Assembly: GCF_049056525.1 (NCBI RefSeq)
Contig: NZ_JBHUPT010000069.1
Coordinates: 1-64,000 of the forward strand
Length of the DNA stretch: 64,000 bases
DNA from: Leisingera coralii
Lineage (GTDB): Bacteria; Pseudomonadota; Alphaproteobacteria; Rhodobacterales; Rhodobacteraceae
Direction: 5' to 3'
Under the pieces are notes generated by a model. It was not told the origin of the DNA. It searched no databases and saw only the letters and a program-made list of their open reading frames with translations. The position numbers and the translations under genes are program-made. Positions 17,412 through 25,935 of this stretch are shown here, piece by piece. Every line of letters begins with the position of its first letter. The first letter of the stretch is position 1.

Positions 17412-18295
17412 CCGGGCTTGTACTCTATGAGGTCCGGGGCAGCACCGCGATCCTCACGCTGAACCGCCCCGAGCAGCGCAATTCCGTTGATGCGGCCATG
17501 ACCGAGGCGCTGCGCAACGCGATGGCTCGGTTTGCAGCAGACCCCGCCGCCCGGGTCGGGATCATCACCGGGGCCGGCCCCGTGTTTTGCGCCGGCATGG
17601 ACCTCAAGGCGTTTCTGGACGGGCAGGGAAATGACATCCTGTTCGGCACTAACCGTTTTGCCGGGTTTGTCGATGCGCCGCGCTCCAAACCGGTGATCGC
17701 TGCCGTCAACGGCCCCGCCCTGGCCGGCGGATTCGAAATCGCGCTTGCCTGCGACCTGATCGTTGCCGCCGAGTCAGCCGTTTTCGGCTTGCCCGAGGTG
17801 GGTGTCGGCATATTTGCCTGCGCCGGCGGCCCGTTCCGGTTCGCCCGCAAGATCGCGCCGGCCAAGGCGCTTGAACTGGCGCTCACGGCGGAGCGGATCC
17901 CGGCGGATGAGGCGCTGGCGCTGGGATTGGTAAGCAGCGTCGTCGAAGCCGGCGCATTGCTGGATACTGCGCTGGCCCTGGCCGAGCGGATCGCGCGAAA
18001 CGCTCCCTTGGGCGTTGCAGCGACTTTGACACTGGCACGCGCAGCCGAAGCTCTCGGCGAGCGTGAGTTATGGGGGCTGTCGGACGCGCTCTGGGCCTCC
18101 GTCAGCACATCCTCCGATGCCATCGAAGGACCTCGCGCCTTTACGGAGAAGCGGGCTCCAGCTTGGACTGGAGCCAAGCAGGTCATGCTGACGGCGCGGA
18201 TGCCCCCGCCAGATGGCATCGTGACAGAGCCGGAAAATCCAGCGTCCGGCGGTTCACGGCCGGGGAGCCGCGCAATTCAGGGAATACCCGAATGA
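17408..18295 (+). CDS. enoyl-CoA hydratase/isomerase family protein (second copy), CaiD-like
   Basis: This crotonase-fold protein has oxyanion-hole motifs FCAGMDLKAF and GPALAGGFEIALACD, and a conserved Glu in FGLPEVGVGIFACAGG. That Glu is in the region used by carnitinyl-CoA dehydratase CaiD and by enoyl-CoA hydratases. The usual C-terminus would end near EKRAPAWTGAKQ. Here about 35 more residues, rich in Pro and Gly, follow, perhaps from loss of the original stop. It ends the operon. Hydration of crotonobetainyl-CoA or a related enoyl-CoA is plausible but unproven. Confidence 0.8.
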   Translation: MTGLVLYEVRGSTAILTLNRPEQRNSVDAAMTEALRNAMARFAADPAARVGIITGAGPVFCAGMDLKAFLDGQGNDILFGTNRFAGFVDAPRSKPVIAAVNGPALAGGFEIALACDLIVAAESAVFGLPEVGVGIFACAGGPFRFARKIAPAKALELALTAERIPADEALALGLVSSVVEAGALLDTALALAERIARNAPLGVAATLTLARAAEALGERELWGLSDALWASVSTSSDAIEGPRAFTEKRAPAWTGAKQVMLTARMPPPDGIVTEPENPASGGSRPGSRAIQGIPE

Positions 18296-18483
18296 TGAGA
18301 ACAGAGCATGGCCCAGCAGAACAGCCTGCAGGTACCGGCACTAGCGCATCCAATGGCGCGCTGGTCCAGCTCCTAACCGCCGGAACGCAGCGCTCCATTG
18401 ATCGGCGGCACCGGAGTGTCCATGCCGCCAATGCCCTGAGTATCTTCTGCCGGTCCCAGATGCCGCCGTGGTCTTGCATGCTG

Positions 18484-18933
18484 TCAGACGTCCACAGGGG
18501 CCATGACCTCAGCAAAGCTCTTGAAAAACTTGCTGGCCAGCTTCTTCGCCGTACTCTGGACAAGACGGCTGCCTAGCTGCGCCAGCTTGCCGCCGATCTC
18601 GGCCTTGGCGGTGTATTTCAGCACCGTTTTACCGTCAGCCTCTTCGAGGGTCACATCAGCACCGCCTTTGGCGTGCCCGGCTGCGCCGCCATTGCCCTGG
18701 CCCGACAGTGAAAACGCATCCGGCGCGCCGGAGGTGTCCAGCTCGACATTGCCGCTGAAACGGGCCTTTACGGGGCCGACTTTGAGCACAACCTTGGCTT
18801 CCAGTTCGGTATCGGAGTGTTTGATCAGCTCTTCGCAGCCGGGAATGCATTGCTGCAGGATTTCCGGATCGTTCAGCGCCTCATAGACCCGGGCCTTCGG
18901 CGCGTCGATGATGATCTCGTCATTCAATTCCAT
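18484..18933 (-). CDS. coxG: CO dehydrogenase accessory protein CoxG (SRPBCC fold)
   Basis: This 149-residue protein begins MELNDEIIIDAPKARVYEAL and contains IPGCEELIKHSDTELEAKV, typical of the CoxG/SRPBCC family. In carboxidotrophs CoxG helps anchor CO dehydrogenase to the cytoplasmic membrane. The ATG at 18933 was preferred because AAGGAA lies upstream and it aligns with the family N-terminus; a longer frame to 19068 looks spurious. It is the last gene of the coxMSLDEFG run and converges on the preceding operon. Confidence 0.87.
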   Translation of the reverse strand: MELNDEIIIDAPKARVYEALNDPEILQQCIPGCEELIKHSDTELEAKVVLKVGPVKARFSGNVELDTSGAPDAFSLSGQGNGGAAGHAKGGADVTLEEADGKTVLKYTAKAEIGGKLAQLGSRLVQSTAKKLASKFFKSFAEVMAPVDV

Positions 18934-18946
18934 TTGCAGTTCCTTC

Positions 18947-19081
18947 TTAGCAGCAGGGGAATTTGATTCTGGACAGAAGCCTGGCCTGGTCCGGAGATAG
19001 CGGGGCCCGCGCCAGGCGCCGCCACAGGCGGGCCAGAAAGCCGGCAGATTTGATCGTCCCGGGGTCACGGATGTCAGCCAT
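18947..19081 (-). CDS. possible small protein (44 residues) between coxF and coxG
   Basis: A short frame starts MADIRDPGTIKSAGF at 19081, overlaps the end of the XdhC/CoxF gene by eight bases and has GGAGA 8 bases upstream. It stops 13 bases before the coxG start. The sequence is basic, with an Arg-rich helix-like stretch (LARLWRRLARA) and a terminal Cys-Cys. The spacing fits a translationally coupled operon gene, but no family is recognised and it could be chance. Confidence 0.35.
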   Translation of the reverse strand: MADIRDPGTIKSAGFLARLWRRLARAPLSPDQARLLSRIKFPCC

Positions 19082-19874
19082 GGTTCTGGTCTCCGCGCTG
19101 CCGCCGGCGCCGCTCCTGAGTAAGCTGCGCCAGGATTGAGAGGGCAATTTCCTCAGGGGTTACAGCATCAATGGCCAGGCCCGCCGGCGCTTGAACGCGG
19201 GCGAGCAGAACCGGGTCCGCCCCCTCTCCTGACAGCTTTTCCGAAAGCGCCGAGAACTTGCGGCGGCTGCCGACAAAGGCAGTGAACTCAGCCCCGCCTT
19301 CCAAAGCCCGGCGCAGGCAAGCGGCGTCGTCCTGGCCCTGCGTGGCCACAACGATCATCCGGCGGGCGCCCGCCGGCACAGCGGCAGGCGCTGTCTTTGC
19401 ATTGCCTGGCGTTACTGCCCATTGAAACTGTGCTGCCAATGCCTTCAGCGCCTCGGCCACGGGCGATGCGCCAAAGACCACCAGTTCGGGCCGCGGCAGC
19501 ACCGGCTCAACAAAAATATCGAGCGAGCCCTTGGACGGGCAGCCGTTCCTGGCAAAGCGGATGCCGTGCTGATCGGTGCCCGGGGTGATGCCTTCAGCCT
19601 CAAGCACGTCCTGCGGCAGCAGCGAGATCAGCTGCGGACGGCCTTCTGCCACCGCTTGTTTCACGGCCCGGGCCAATGCCGCGCGCACGCAGCCGCCGCC
19701 CACCCAGCCGTGGGCAATCGCCCCATCTGCCAGCAGAACCGCCTTGGCCCCGGGCTTGGCAGCGGTCAGGCCCACGGTACGGATCACCGTCGCAATGGCA
19801 AATGGCGCGCCTTCGGCCCGGAGCTCCCGGGTCACGCAGGCAAGATCGCGGTCTGTCAGTTCTGCTGGGGTCAT
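19074..19874 (-). CDS. coxF: CoxF, XdhC-family molybdenum cofactor maturation factor
   Basis: This 266-residue protein of the XdhC/CoxI family has an N-terminal region with GGGCVRAALARAVKQA and a C-terminal Rossmann-like half (PELVVFGASPVAEAL, then ARRMIVVATQGQDD). XdhC-type proteins handle molybdenum cofactor insertion or sulfuration; CoxF is implicated in assembling the Cu-S-Mo centre of CO dehydrogenase. The ATG at 19874 overlaps the upstream coxE stop by four bases (ATGA), supporting this start over one 19 codons upstream. It lies in the expected D-E-F-G order. Confidence 0.85.
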   Translation of the reverse strand: MTPAELTDRDLACVTRELRAEGAPFAIATVIRTVGLTAAKPGAKAVLLADGAIAHGWVGGGCVRAALARAVKQAVAEGRPQLISLLPQDVLEAEGITPGTDQHGIRFARNGCPSKGSLDIFVEPVLPRPELVVFGASPVAEALKALAAQFQWAVTPGNAKTAPAAVPAGARRMIVVATQGQDDAACLRRALEGGAEFTAFVGSRRKFSALSEKLSGEGADPVLLARVQAPAGLAIDAVTPEEIALSILAQLTQERRRRQRGDQNHG

Positions 19875-21064
19875 ATCCGGGCAAGCTCCGTTTCCAGGGC
19901 GGCCAGGTCTTCCAGACGGTTCGCCGCACAAAACAGGTCAAGATGCGGCAAGGCAGCGGCCATGCCGCGGGCGATGGGCTCATATCCCTCCCAGCCCTTC
20001 ATCGGGTTCAGCCAGATGATGCGGCAGCCGCGCTTGCGCAGGCGCGCCAGCGCGCGCGCCATATGCTCGGGCGGGTCGGTGTCATAGCCGTCCGAAAGGA
20101 TCAGAACTGCCGTGCGGCCATCGACGAAGCGGCGGGCATATGTGCGGGAGAAATGGTCAAGCGCAGCGCTGATCCTTGAGCCGCCGCCAAAGCCTTCGGC
20201 CATAACCGACAGGCGCCCGAGCGCGCGCAAGGCGTCCTTGTCGCGCAAGGCGCCGGTGATGCGCACCAGCCGGGTATGGAACAGGTAGGCGTCGCTGGCC
20301 GGATCCGCGCGCATCAGCCCGGCAAGAAAGGCCAGAAAGACGCGGGAATAGACCGTCATGGAGCCAGAAACATCGCAGAGCGCTGCAATTTTGACGGGCC
20401 GGTCCAGACGTGTCTTGCGAAAGAGACGCAAAGGCTCGCCGCCGGTGGCCAGGCTGCGGCGGATCACCTTGCGGAAATGCAGGCGCCTGCCGCGATCCGC
20501 GGCCTTGCGGCGGCGGTCCCTGCGGTCGCGCAAGGCGGCGCCGAGACAGGCCGCGACCTTTTCAGCCGCGGCAATGTCTTCCTTCTGAACCAGCTCGCGC
20601 AGATCCTTTTTCATCAGGTTGCGGGCAGAGACAGCGGTCAGGAGGCCTTCGCCATCGCGCTCGGCCGCGCCTTCACCGCCGTCCGGCATCCCGCTTTCTC
20701 CGCCAGCGCTGCCAGTGTCCTCGCCTTCGGCCTGACGGGAGGAATGCGCATTGGACGGCCCGGGCGGCTGGCTTGGGTCCGGCTTGGGCATGATCCGGCT
20801 TTGTACCCGGCCGCCATTGCGCCAGAAGCTGTCGAAAAGCTGAGGAAACCGCGCGGCCTCCTCGGCGCTGGACGCGCACACGGATTTCAGCGCGCTGCAT
20901 GCGGTATCCGGGTCTGATGCGTTCACAGTGTTCAAGGCTTCCAGCGCGAGGCTGGTTTCTGCCGCTCCCAGCCGCAGCCCGTTGGCGCGCAGATGGGCTA
21001 TGAAGCCGGCCATACGCGCCGCGGGCCCGGCATCGCGGGCGGCAAAACGCGTGATCCGGCTCAT
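19871..21064 (-). CDS. coxE: CoxE, VWA-domain protein for CO dehydrogenase maturation
   Basis: This 397-residue protein has a C-terminal von Willebrand A domain with an intact MIDAS motif DVSGSM (in KIAALCDVSGSMTVYSRVF) and a later Thr/Asp region DGRTAVLILSDGYDTDP. The N-terminal half is helical, with an acidic, Gly/Ser-rich linker (about residues 105-135). CoxE pairs with the MoxR-type ATPase CoxD to introduce copper into the Mo site. It overlaps both neighbours by four bases. Confidence 0.9.
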   Translation of the reverse strand: MSRITRFAARDAGPAARMAGFIAHLRANGLRLGAAETSLALEALNTVNASDPDTACSALKSVCASSAEEAARFPQLFDSFWRNGGRVQSRIMPKPDPSQPPGPSNAHSSRQAEGEDTGSAGGESGMPDGGEGAAERDGEGLLTAVSARNLMKKDLRELVQKEDIAAAEKVAACLGAALRDRRDRRRKAADRGRRLHFRKVIRRSLATGGEPLRLFRKTRLDRPVKIAALCDVSGSMTVYSRVFLAFLAGLMRADPASDAYLFHTRLVRITGALRDKDALRALGRLSVMAEGFGGGSRISAALDHFSRTYARRFVDGRTAVLILSDGYDTDPPEHMARALARLRKRGCRIIWLNPMKGWEGYEPIARGMAAALPHLDLFCAANRLEDLAALETELARI

Positions 21065-21945
21065 GCGGCACGCCCGGCCAGGCGCTGCGCCACCTCGGTG
21101 GTGATATTCGCGCGGTCCGTCTGTGTTTTCAGCAGGGTGGCAAGGGCCGCCTGCAAAACGGCCGGATCGGAGCTGAGATCCGCAATACCCAGTCCCATCA
21201 TGGCAGCCGCAAAATCGAGCGTTTCGGCAATGCCCGGGACCTTCTCAAGTTCCTCCTTGCGCAGGGCCTGCACAAAGCTGGTGATCTGGCGGGCCAGCTG
21301 GGCCTCGATTCCGGCGCAGCGGGCCTGAAGGATTGCCAGTTCGCTGGCCGGATCGGGGTAATCCACATGGGCATAGAGGCAGCGCCGCCGCAGCGCGTCG
21401 CTGAGATCGCGGGTGCCGTTGGCGGTCAGGATCACGATGGGCCGCGATATGGCCGCAATGGTGCCTAGCTCGGGGATGGAGATCTGGAAGTCAGAGAGAA
21501 CTTCGAGCAGATAGGCCTCGAACTCCTCATCGGCGCGGTCTATCTCGTCGATCAGCAGAACCGGCGGCACGTCTTGCCGGATGGCTTGAAGCAGGGGACG
21601 TTCCAGAAGGAAGTCTTGGGAGAAGATGCGGCTCTCCACCGTCCGGCCGGTTTCCCCGCCTTCGGCGGCGGCGCGGATGGTCAGCAGCTGCCGCTGATAG
21701 TTCCACTCATATATCGCCTGGGCCGCATCCAGCCCTTCATAGCATTGCAGGCGGATCAGCCGGGTGTTCCGGACAGCGGCCAGAACCCGCGCGACCTCGG
21801 TTTTGCCGACGCCGGCTGCGCCTTCCAGCAGCAGCGGGCGCCCCAGCGACAGCGCAAGATGCACCGCCATCGCCAGATCCGCGCTGGCGAAATAGCCGTG
21901 CCAGGCCATTTCCTGTTGCAGCTCAGCATGTGTCAAAGCAGGCAT
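21061..21945 (-). CDS. coxD: CoxD, MoxR-type AAA+ ATPase
   Basis: This 294-residue AAA+ ATPase has Walker A EGAAGVGKTEVA, Walker B VLLIDEIDRADEEF and sensor-like TANGTRDLSDALRRRC, typical of MoxR proteins. CoxD is a chaperone that partly unfolds apo-CO dehydrogenase so that sulfur and copper can be added. I placed the start at 21945 (MPALTHAELQQEM); an in-frame extension to 22167 reads as shadow of coxL. The start is 88 bases downstream of the coxL stop. Confidence 0.9.
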   Translation of the reverse strand: MPALTHAELQQEMAWHGYFASADLAMAVHLALSLGRPLLLEGAAGVGKTEVARVLAAVRNTRLIRLQCYEGLDAAQAIYEWNYQRQLLTIRAAAEGGETGRTVESRIFSQDFLLERPLLQAIRQDVPPVLLIDEIDRADEEFEAYLLEVLSDFQISIPELGTIAAISRPIVILTANGTRDLSDALRRRCLYAHVDYPDPASELAILQARCAGIEAQLARQITSFVQALRKEELEKVPGIAETLDFAAAMMGLGIADLSSDPAVLQAALATLLKTQTDRANITTEVAQRLAGRAA

Positions 21946-22033
21946 CCGTTCTTCATCTGGCCAATAATTCCGGGGGGCGGAGGGGGAGCCCCCCTCCGCT
22001 GGACCGGACCGGCGCCAGCCGGCCCGGAACCCG

Positions 22034-24451
22034 TCAGCCGTGCAGGCCGAGCTCGTTTGCGGTCTTCCAGATCCGCCAATGGTCGTGCGGCATATGTGTG
22101 TGGCGCAGGCCAAAGGCGCGGAACGCGTCCTGCACCGCATTGGAGAAGCAGGGCACGCCGCCCACATGCGGGCTTTCGCCTACGCCCTTGGCGCCGATCG
22201 GGTGATGCGGCGAGGGCGTCACCGTGTGATCGGTCTCATAGTTCGGCGTCTCCCAGGCAGTCGGCAGGAAGAAGTCCATCAGCGTGCCCGTCTTGACATT
22301 GCCCAGATCGTCATAGGCAATCTCCTGCCCCAGGGCGACGGCCAGCGCTTCTGTCAGGCCGCCATGCACCTGGCCTTCGATGATCATCGGGTTGATGCGG
22401 GTGCCGCAGTCGTCCAGCGCATAGAAGCGGCGGATTTCCGGCACGCCGGTATCGACGTCGATGTCCATCACGCAAACATAGGCGCCGAAGGGGTAGGTCA
22501 TGTTCGGCGGGTCGTAATAGCTTACCGCTTCCAGTCCCGGCTCCACCCCCGGGATCGCCTGGTTATAGGCGGCATAGGCGATGTCCTTCATGCTCTTGAA
22601 CCGCTCCGGCGCGCCCTTAACCGCAAAGCGGTCGACATCGAATTCCACGTCGTCGTCGTGGACTTCCAGGAGGTAGGCCGCGATCATCTGCGCCTTGGCG
22701 CGGATCTTGCGGCCCGCCAGCGCCGTGGCGGCGCCGGCCACCGGGGTTGAGCGCGACCCGTAGGTGCCAAGCCCATAGGGCGCTGTGTCGGTGTCACCTT
22801 CCTCGATCGTGATGCTGTCGGCGGGGATGCCGGTTTCGCTGGCCAGGATCTGGGCAAAGGTGGTGGCGTGCCCCTGGCCCTGGCTGATGGTGCCGAGACG
22901 CGCAATTGCCGAGCCTGTCGGGTGGATGCGGATCTCGCAGCTGTCGAACATGCCCATGCCAAGGATATCGCAGTTCTTGACCGGTCCGGCGCCGACGATC
23001 TCGGTAAAGAAGCTGAGGCCGATGCCCATCAGCTTGCGGGTCTCGCCGCGCTTGAAGGCCTCGACGCGTTCCGCCTGTTCCTGGCGCAGGGCGTCATACT
23101 CCACCGTCTTCAGCGCCTTGTCCCAGGCGGTGTGGTAGTCGCCCGAGTCATATTCCCAGCCCAAAGCGGCCTGATAGGGGAACTGCTCCTTCTTGATGAA
23201 GTTGATCCGGCGCAGCTCGGCGGCGTCCATGTTCAGCTCCATGGCCAGCACCTCGATCATCCGTTCGATGAAATAGACCGCCTCGGTCACCCGGAACGAG
23301 CAGCGGTAGCTGACCCCGCCCGGCGCCTTGTTGGTGTAAACGCCATCGACGCCCAGATAAGCGACTGGAATATCATATGAGCCGGTGCAGATGTTCATGA
23401 AGCCGGCCGGGTATTTGGTCGGGTCGGCGCAGGCGTCGAACGCGCCGTGATCTGCGGTCACATGGCAGTGGAGCCCGGTGATCTTGCCTTCCCTGGTGGC
23501 CGAGATCTTGCCGGTCATCCAGTAGTCGCGGGCAAAGGCGGTGGACATCAGGTTCTCCATCCGGTCCTCGATCCACTTGACCGGTTTGCCGGTGACGATT
23601 GAAGCGACGATGGAGCAGACGTAGCCGGGGTAGACCCCCACCTTGTTGCCGAAGCCGCCGCCGATATCGGGGGAGATCACCCGGATATTGTGCTCTTCGA
23701 TCCCCGACAGCAGCGAGGCCACGGTGCGCACCACATGCGGCGCCTGGAAGGTGCCCCAAAGGGTCAGCTTGCCGTTCACCTTGTCCATCGACGCCACCGA
23801 CCCGCAGGTCTCCAGCGGGCAGGGGTGGGTGCGGTGGTAGTACATGGTTTCCTCGGCCACGACTTCGGCATTGTCCAGGACCTGGTTGGTGGCGGTCTCA
23901 TCGCCCGCTTCCCACAGGAAGATATGGTTGTGGTGCTTGCGGGGGCCGTGGGCGCCATCAGCGCCGGGCTCAAGATCCTCGCGCAGGACCACATCGGACC
24001 GCAGCGCCTCAAACGGATCGACGATGACTGGGAGCTCTTCATATTCCACCTCGACCAGCTCTACCGCGTCGGCGGCCACGTAGCGGTCGCGGGCCACGAC
24101 AAAGGCGACCTCCTGGCCCTGGAACAGCACCTTGCCGTCGGCCAGCACCATCTGCTTGTCGCCTGCGAGAGTGGGCATCCAGTGCAGGTTCAGGGGCGCC
24201 AGATCCCCGGCGGTCAGCACCGCCACCACACCGTCCAGCGCCATTGCCGCGCTGGTGTCGATGGATTTGACCCGCGCATGGGCAAAGGGCGAGCGCACGA
24301 AATCACCGTGCAGCATGCCGGGCAGTTTCACGTCGTCGACGTAATTGCCCTTGCCCTGGGTAAAGCGGACGTCCTCCACCCGCTTGCGGGAGCAGCCCAT
24401 GCCTTTGAGGTTTGCGGAACGGTCTTTGCGGTCGGGAGTCATGTCGTTCAT
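22034..24451 (-). CDS. coxL: aerobic CO dehydrogenase large subunit CoxL, form I
   Basis: This 805-residue molybdenum-copper subunit oxidises CO to CO2. The active-site loop reads SYRCSFR (residues 381-387, Cys384), which matches the form I signature AYXCSFR except for Ser in place of Ala. The catalytic Glu lies in GVGESPHVGG at residue 759. The 375-residue spacing between Cys and Glu equals that of Oligotropha CoxL (C388, E763). The ATG at 24451 overlaps the coxS stop by four bases. The order coxM-S-L-D-E-F-G is canonical for form I clusters, so a function in CO oxidation is well supported. Confidence 0.95.
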   Translation of the reverse strand: MNDMTPDRKDRSANLKGMGCSRKRVEDVRFTQGKGNYVDDVKLPGMLHGDFVRSPFAHARVKSIDTSAAMALDGVVAVLTAGDLAPLNLHWMPTLAGDKQMVLADGKVLFQGQEVAFVVARDRYVAADAVELVEVEYEELPVIVDPFEALRSDVVLREDLEPGADGAHGPRKHHNHIFLWEAGDETATNQVLDNAEVVAEETMYYHRTHPCPLETCGSVASMDKVNGKLTLWGTFQAPHVVRTVASLLSGIEEHNIRVISPDIGGGFGNKVGVYPGYVCSIVASIVTGKPVKWIEDRMENLMSTAFARDYWMTGKISATREGKITGLHCHVTADHGAFDACADPTKYPAGFMNICTGSYDIPVAYLGVDGVYTNKAPGGVSYRCSFRVTEAVYFIERMIEVLAMELNMDAAELRRINFIKKEQFPYQAALGWEYDSGDYHTAWDKALKTVEYDALRQEQAERVEAFKRGETRKLMGIGLSFFTEIVGAGPVKNCDILGMGMFDSCEIRIHPTGSAIARLGTISQGQGHATTFAQILASETGIPADSITIEEGDTDTAPYGLGTYGSRSTPVAGAATALAGRKIRAKAQMIAAYLLEVHDDDVEFDVDRFAVKGAPERFKSMKDIAYAAYNQAIPGVEPGLEAVSYYDPPNMTYPFGAYVCVMDIDVDTGVPEIRRFYALDDCGTRINPMIIEGQVHGGLTEALAVALGQEIAYDDLGNVKTGTLMDFFLPTAWETPNYETDHTVTPSPHHPIGAKGVGESPHVGGVPCFSNAVQDAFRAFGLRHTHMPHDHWRIWKTANELGLHG

Positions 24452-24942
24452 TCCGCGGCCTCCTTGCTCGCATTCATTTCGGTGGCAGCCGCCTGGATCG
24501 ACTTCACGATGTTCTGGTAGCCGGTGCAGCGGCAGATATTGCCGGCCATTCCGAAACGGATTTCCTCTTCGGTAGGGTTCGGGTTCTCCTCCAGGAGCTT
24601 TGTGGCCCGGGTGATCATGCCCGGGGTGCAAAAACCGCATTGCAGCCCGTGATGCTCGCGGAAGGCTTCCTGCAGAACGTGCAGCGCATCGGGCTGGCCG
24701 ATGCCTTCGATGGTGGTGATCTCGGCGCCATTGGCCTGGGCCACGAACATGGTGCAGGACTTTACCGATTTGCCATCCACCATGACTGTGCAGGCGCCGC
24801 AGTGGGAGGTGTCGCAGCCCACATGCGGTCCGGTCAGGTCCAGATGCTCGCGCAGCGCATAGATTAGCAGTTCGCGCGGTTCGGCCAGGAACTCCCGGTT
24901 CTTTCCGTTCACCTTCAGCTTGATATGCATCTTGCCGCTCAT
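24448..24942 (-). CDS. coxS: CO dehydrogenase small iron-sulfur subunit CoxS
   Basis: This 164-residue subunit carries two [2Fe-2S] clusters. The plant-type site uses C43, C48, C51 and C63; the second, helical site uses C102, C105, C137 and C139. It carries electrons from the Mo site of CoxL to the FAD of CoxM. Length and all eight cysteines are normal for the family. Confidence 0.95.
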   Translation of the reverse strand: MSGKMHIKLKVNGKNREFLAEPRELLIYALREHLDLTGPHVGCDTSHCGACTVMVDGKSVKSCTMFVAQANGAEITTIEGIGQPDALHVLQEAFREHHGLQCGFCTPGMITRATKLLEENPNPTEEEIRFGMAGNICRCTGYQNIVKSIQAAATEMNASKEAAE

Positions 24943-24953
24943 GTCTGCCTCCC

Positions 24954-25808
24954 TTACGCGCGGTGCCAGGCGCGCTGGATCGCGCGGGTCAGGATGATGC
25001 CGGCCACGTGCCGCTTGAATGCCACCGGGCCCCGGTTGTCCTCGACCGGGTCGATGTCGTCGAGAACCGCCCGGACGGCGGCGCTGACGGCGGCGTCATC
25101 GGCAGCCGTGCCGGTCAGCGCTTCGCCGGCCGTTTCCGAGAACACCGGCACGTCGCTGAGGTTGGTCATCGCGATGGAGGCTGCAGTGCAGGTATCTCCG
25201 TCTTTCTGCAGGATCACGGCTGCGGCGGCAGTGGCATAGTCGCCAATCTTGCGCTTCTGCTTCTCATAGGCGTAACCGCCTGAAGGGACCGCAAAGCTGA
25301 TCGCAGTCAGGACCTCTTCATCCTCGCGGCCGGTCATATAGGCAGCTTCATAGAAATCGCGTGCGGCCACGGTGCGCTCGCCATCCGGGCCGACAAGGGT
25401 GAACTCCGCATCCAGGCACTGCATCAGCCCCGGCATGTCATTGCCCGGATCGCCATTGGCAACATTGCCGCCGACGGTGCCCATGTAGCGGACCTGCGGG
25501 TCGGCAATCACCAGGGCCGCTTCGCGAAGGATCGGAGCGGCAGCGGCAAGCCCCTGATGCTGAATCAGCTCGTGCTGAGTGACCATCGCGCCCAGGGTGA
25601 TGCGGTCATCTGCAACGGTAATGCCCTTCAGCCCTGCCACACCCTGCAGATCAATCAGGTGCGGTATCTCGGCCATGCGCAGCTTCATCATGGGGATCAG
25701 GCTGTGTCCGCCCGCCATCACCCGCGCATCATCCCCATGCTCTTCCAAAAGGGCGATCACACCGGAAATATCGCCTGGCCTGTGATACTCGAACGCCGCT
25801 GGTATCAT
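24954..25808 (-). CDS. coxM: CO dehydrogenase FAD subunit CoxM
   Basis: This 284-residue FAD-binding subunit has the two flavin-binding motifs AGGHSLIPMMKLR (residues 32-44) and TVGGNVANGDPGNDMP (about 111-126). It is the first structural gene of the cox operon and is followed 11 bases later by coxS. It passes electrons from the iron-sulfur clusters to the quinone pool or another acceptor. Confidence 0.94.
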   Translation of the reverse strand: MIPAAFEYHRPGDISGVIALLEEHGDDARVMAGGHSLIPMMKLRMAEIPHLIDLQGVAGLKGITVADDRITLGAMVTQHELIQHQGLAAAAPILREAALVIADPQVRYMGTVGGNVANGDPGNDMPGLMQCLDAEFTLVGPDGERTVAARDFYEAAYMTGREDEEVLTAISFAVPSGGYAYEKQKRKIGDYATAAAAVILQKDGDTCTAASIAMTNLSDVPVFSETAGEALTGTAADDAAVSAAVRAVLDDIDPVEDNRGPVAFKRHVAGIILTRAIQRAWHRA

Positions 25809-25896
25809 CGCTTGTCCTCCCTCAGATGCGTGAAGAAGAGACTGTCTGCAGCGGCGGTCTAAGGCGCGGGAATTTCAACGGTTTTCGCGGGTTTCT

Positions 25897-25929
25897 GCAC
25901 GAAATGCGAATAGGCGCGCACGAAATGCG
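25897..25929. promoter_or_regulatory. direct repeats upstream of coxM, candidate LytTR binding sites
   Basis: Two exact copies of GCACGAAATGCG lie at 25897-25908 and 25918-25929, 21 bases apart start to start, about 90-120 bases upstream of the coxM ATG. Read on the coxM strand each is CGCATTTCGTGC. LytTR-domain regulators bind 9-bp direct repeats with about a 12-bp gap, which gives the same 21-base period. The upstream gene encodes such a regulator. Confidence 0.6.
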
Positions 25930-25935
25930 CGGGGT

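Noticed and set aside
18404..18429. Hairpin GGCGGCA/TGCCGCC between the betaine operon and coxG as a terminator
   Set aside because: The stem is only seven pairs with a 12-base loop and no U-tract, so I could not support a terminator call.
22034..24451. Annotation as xanthine dehydrogenase or form II CoxL
   Set aside because: The active-site loop has YRCSFR and not the form II AYRGAGR motif, and the full coxMSLDEFG order is present.
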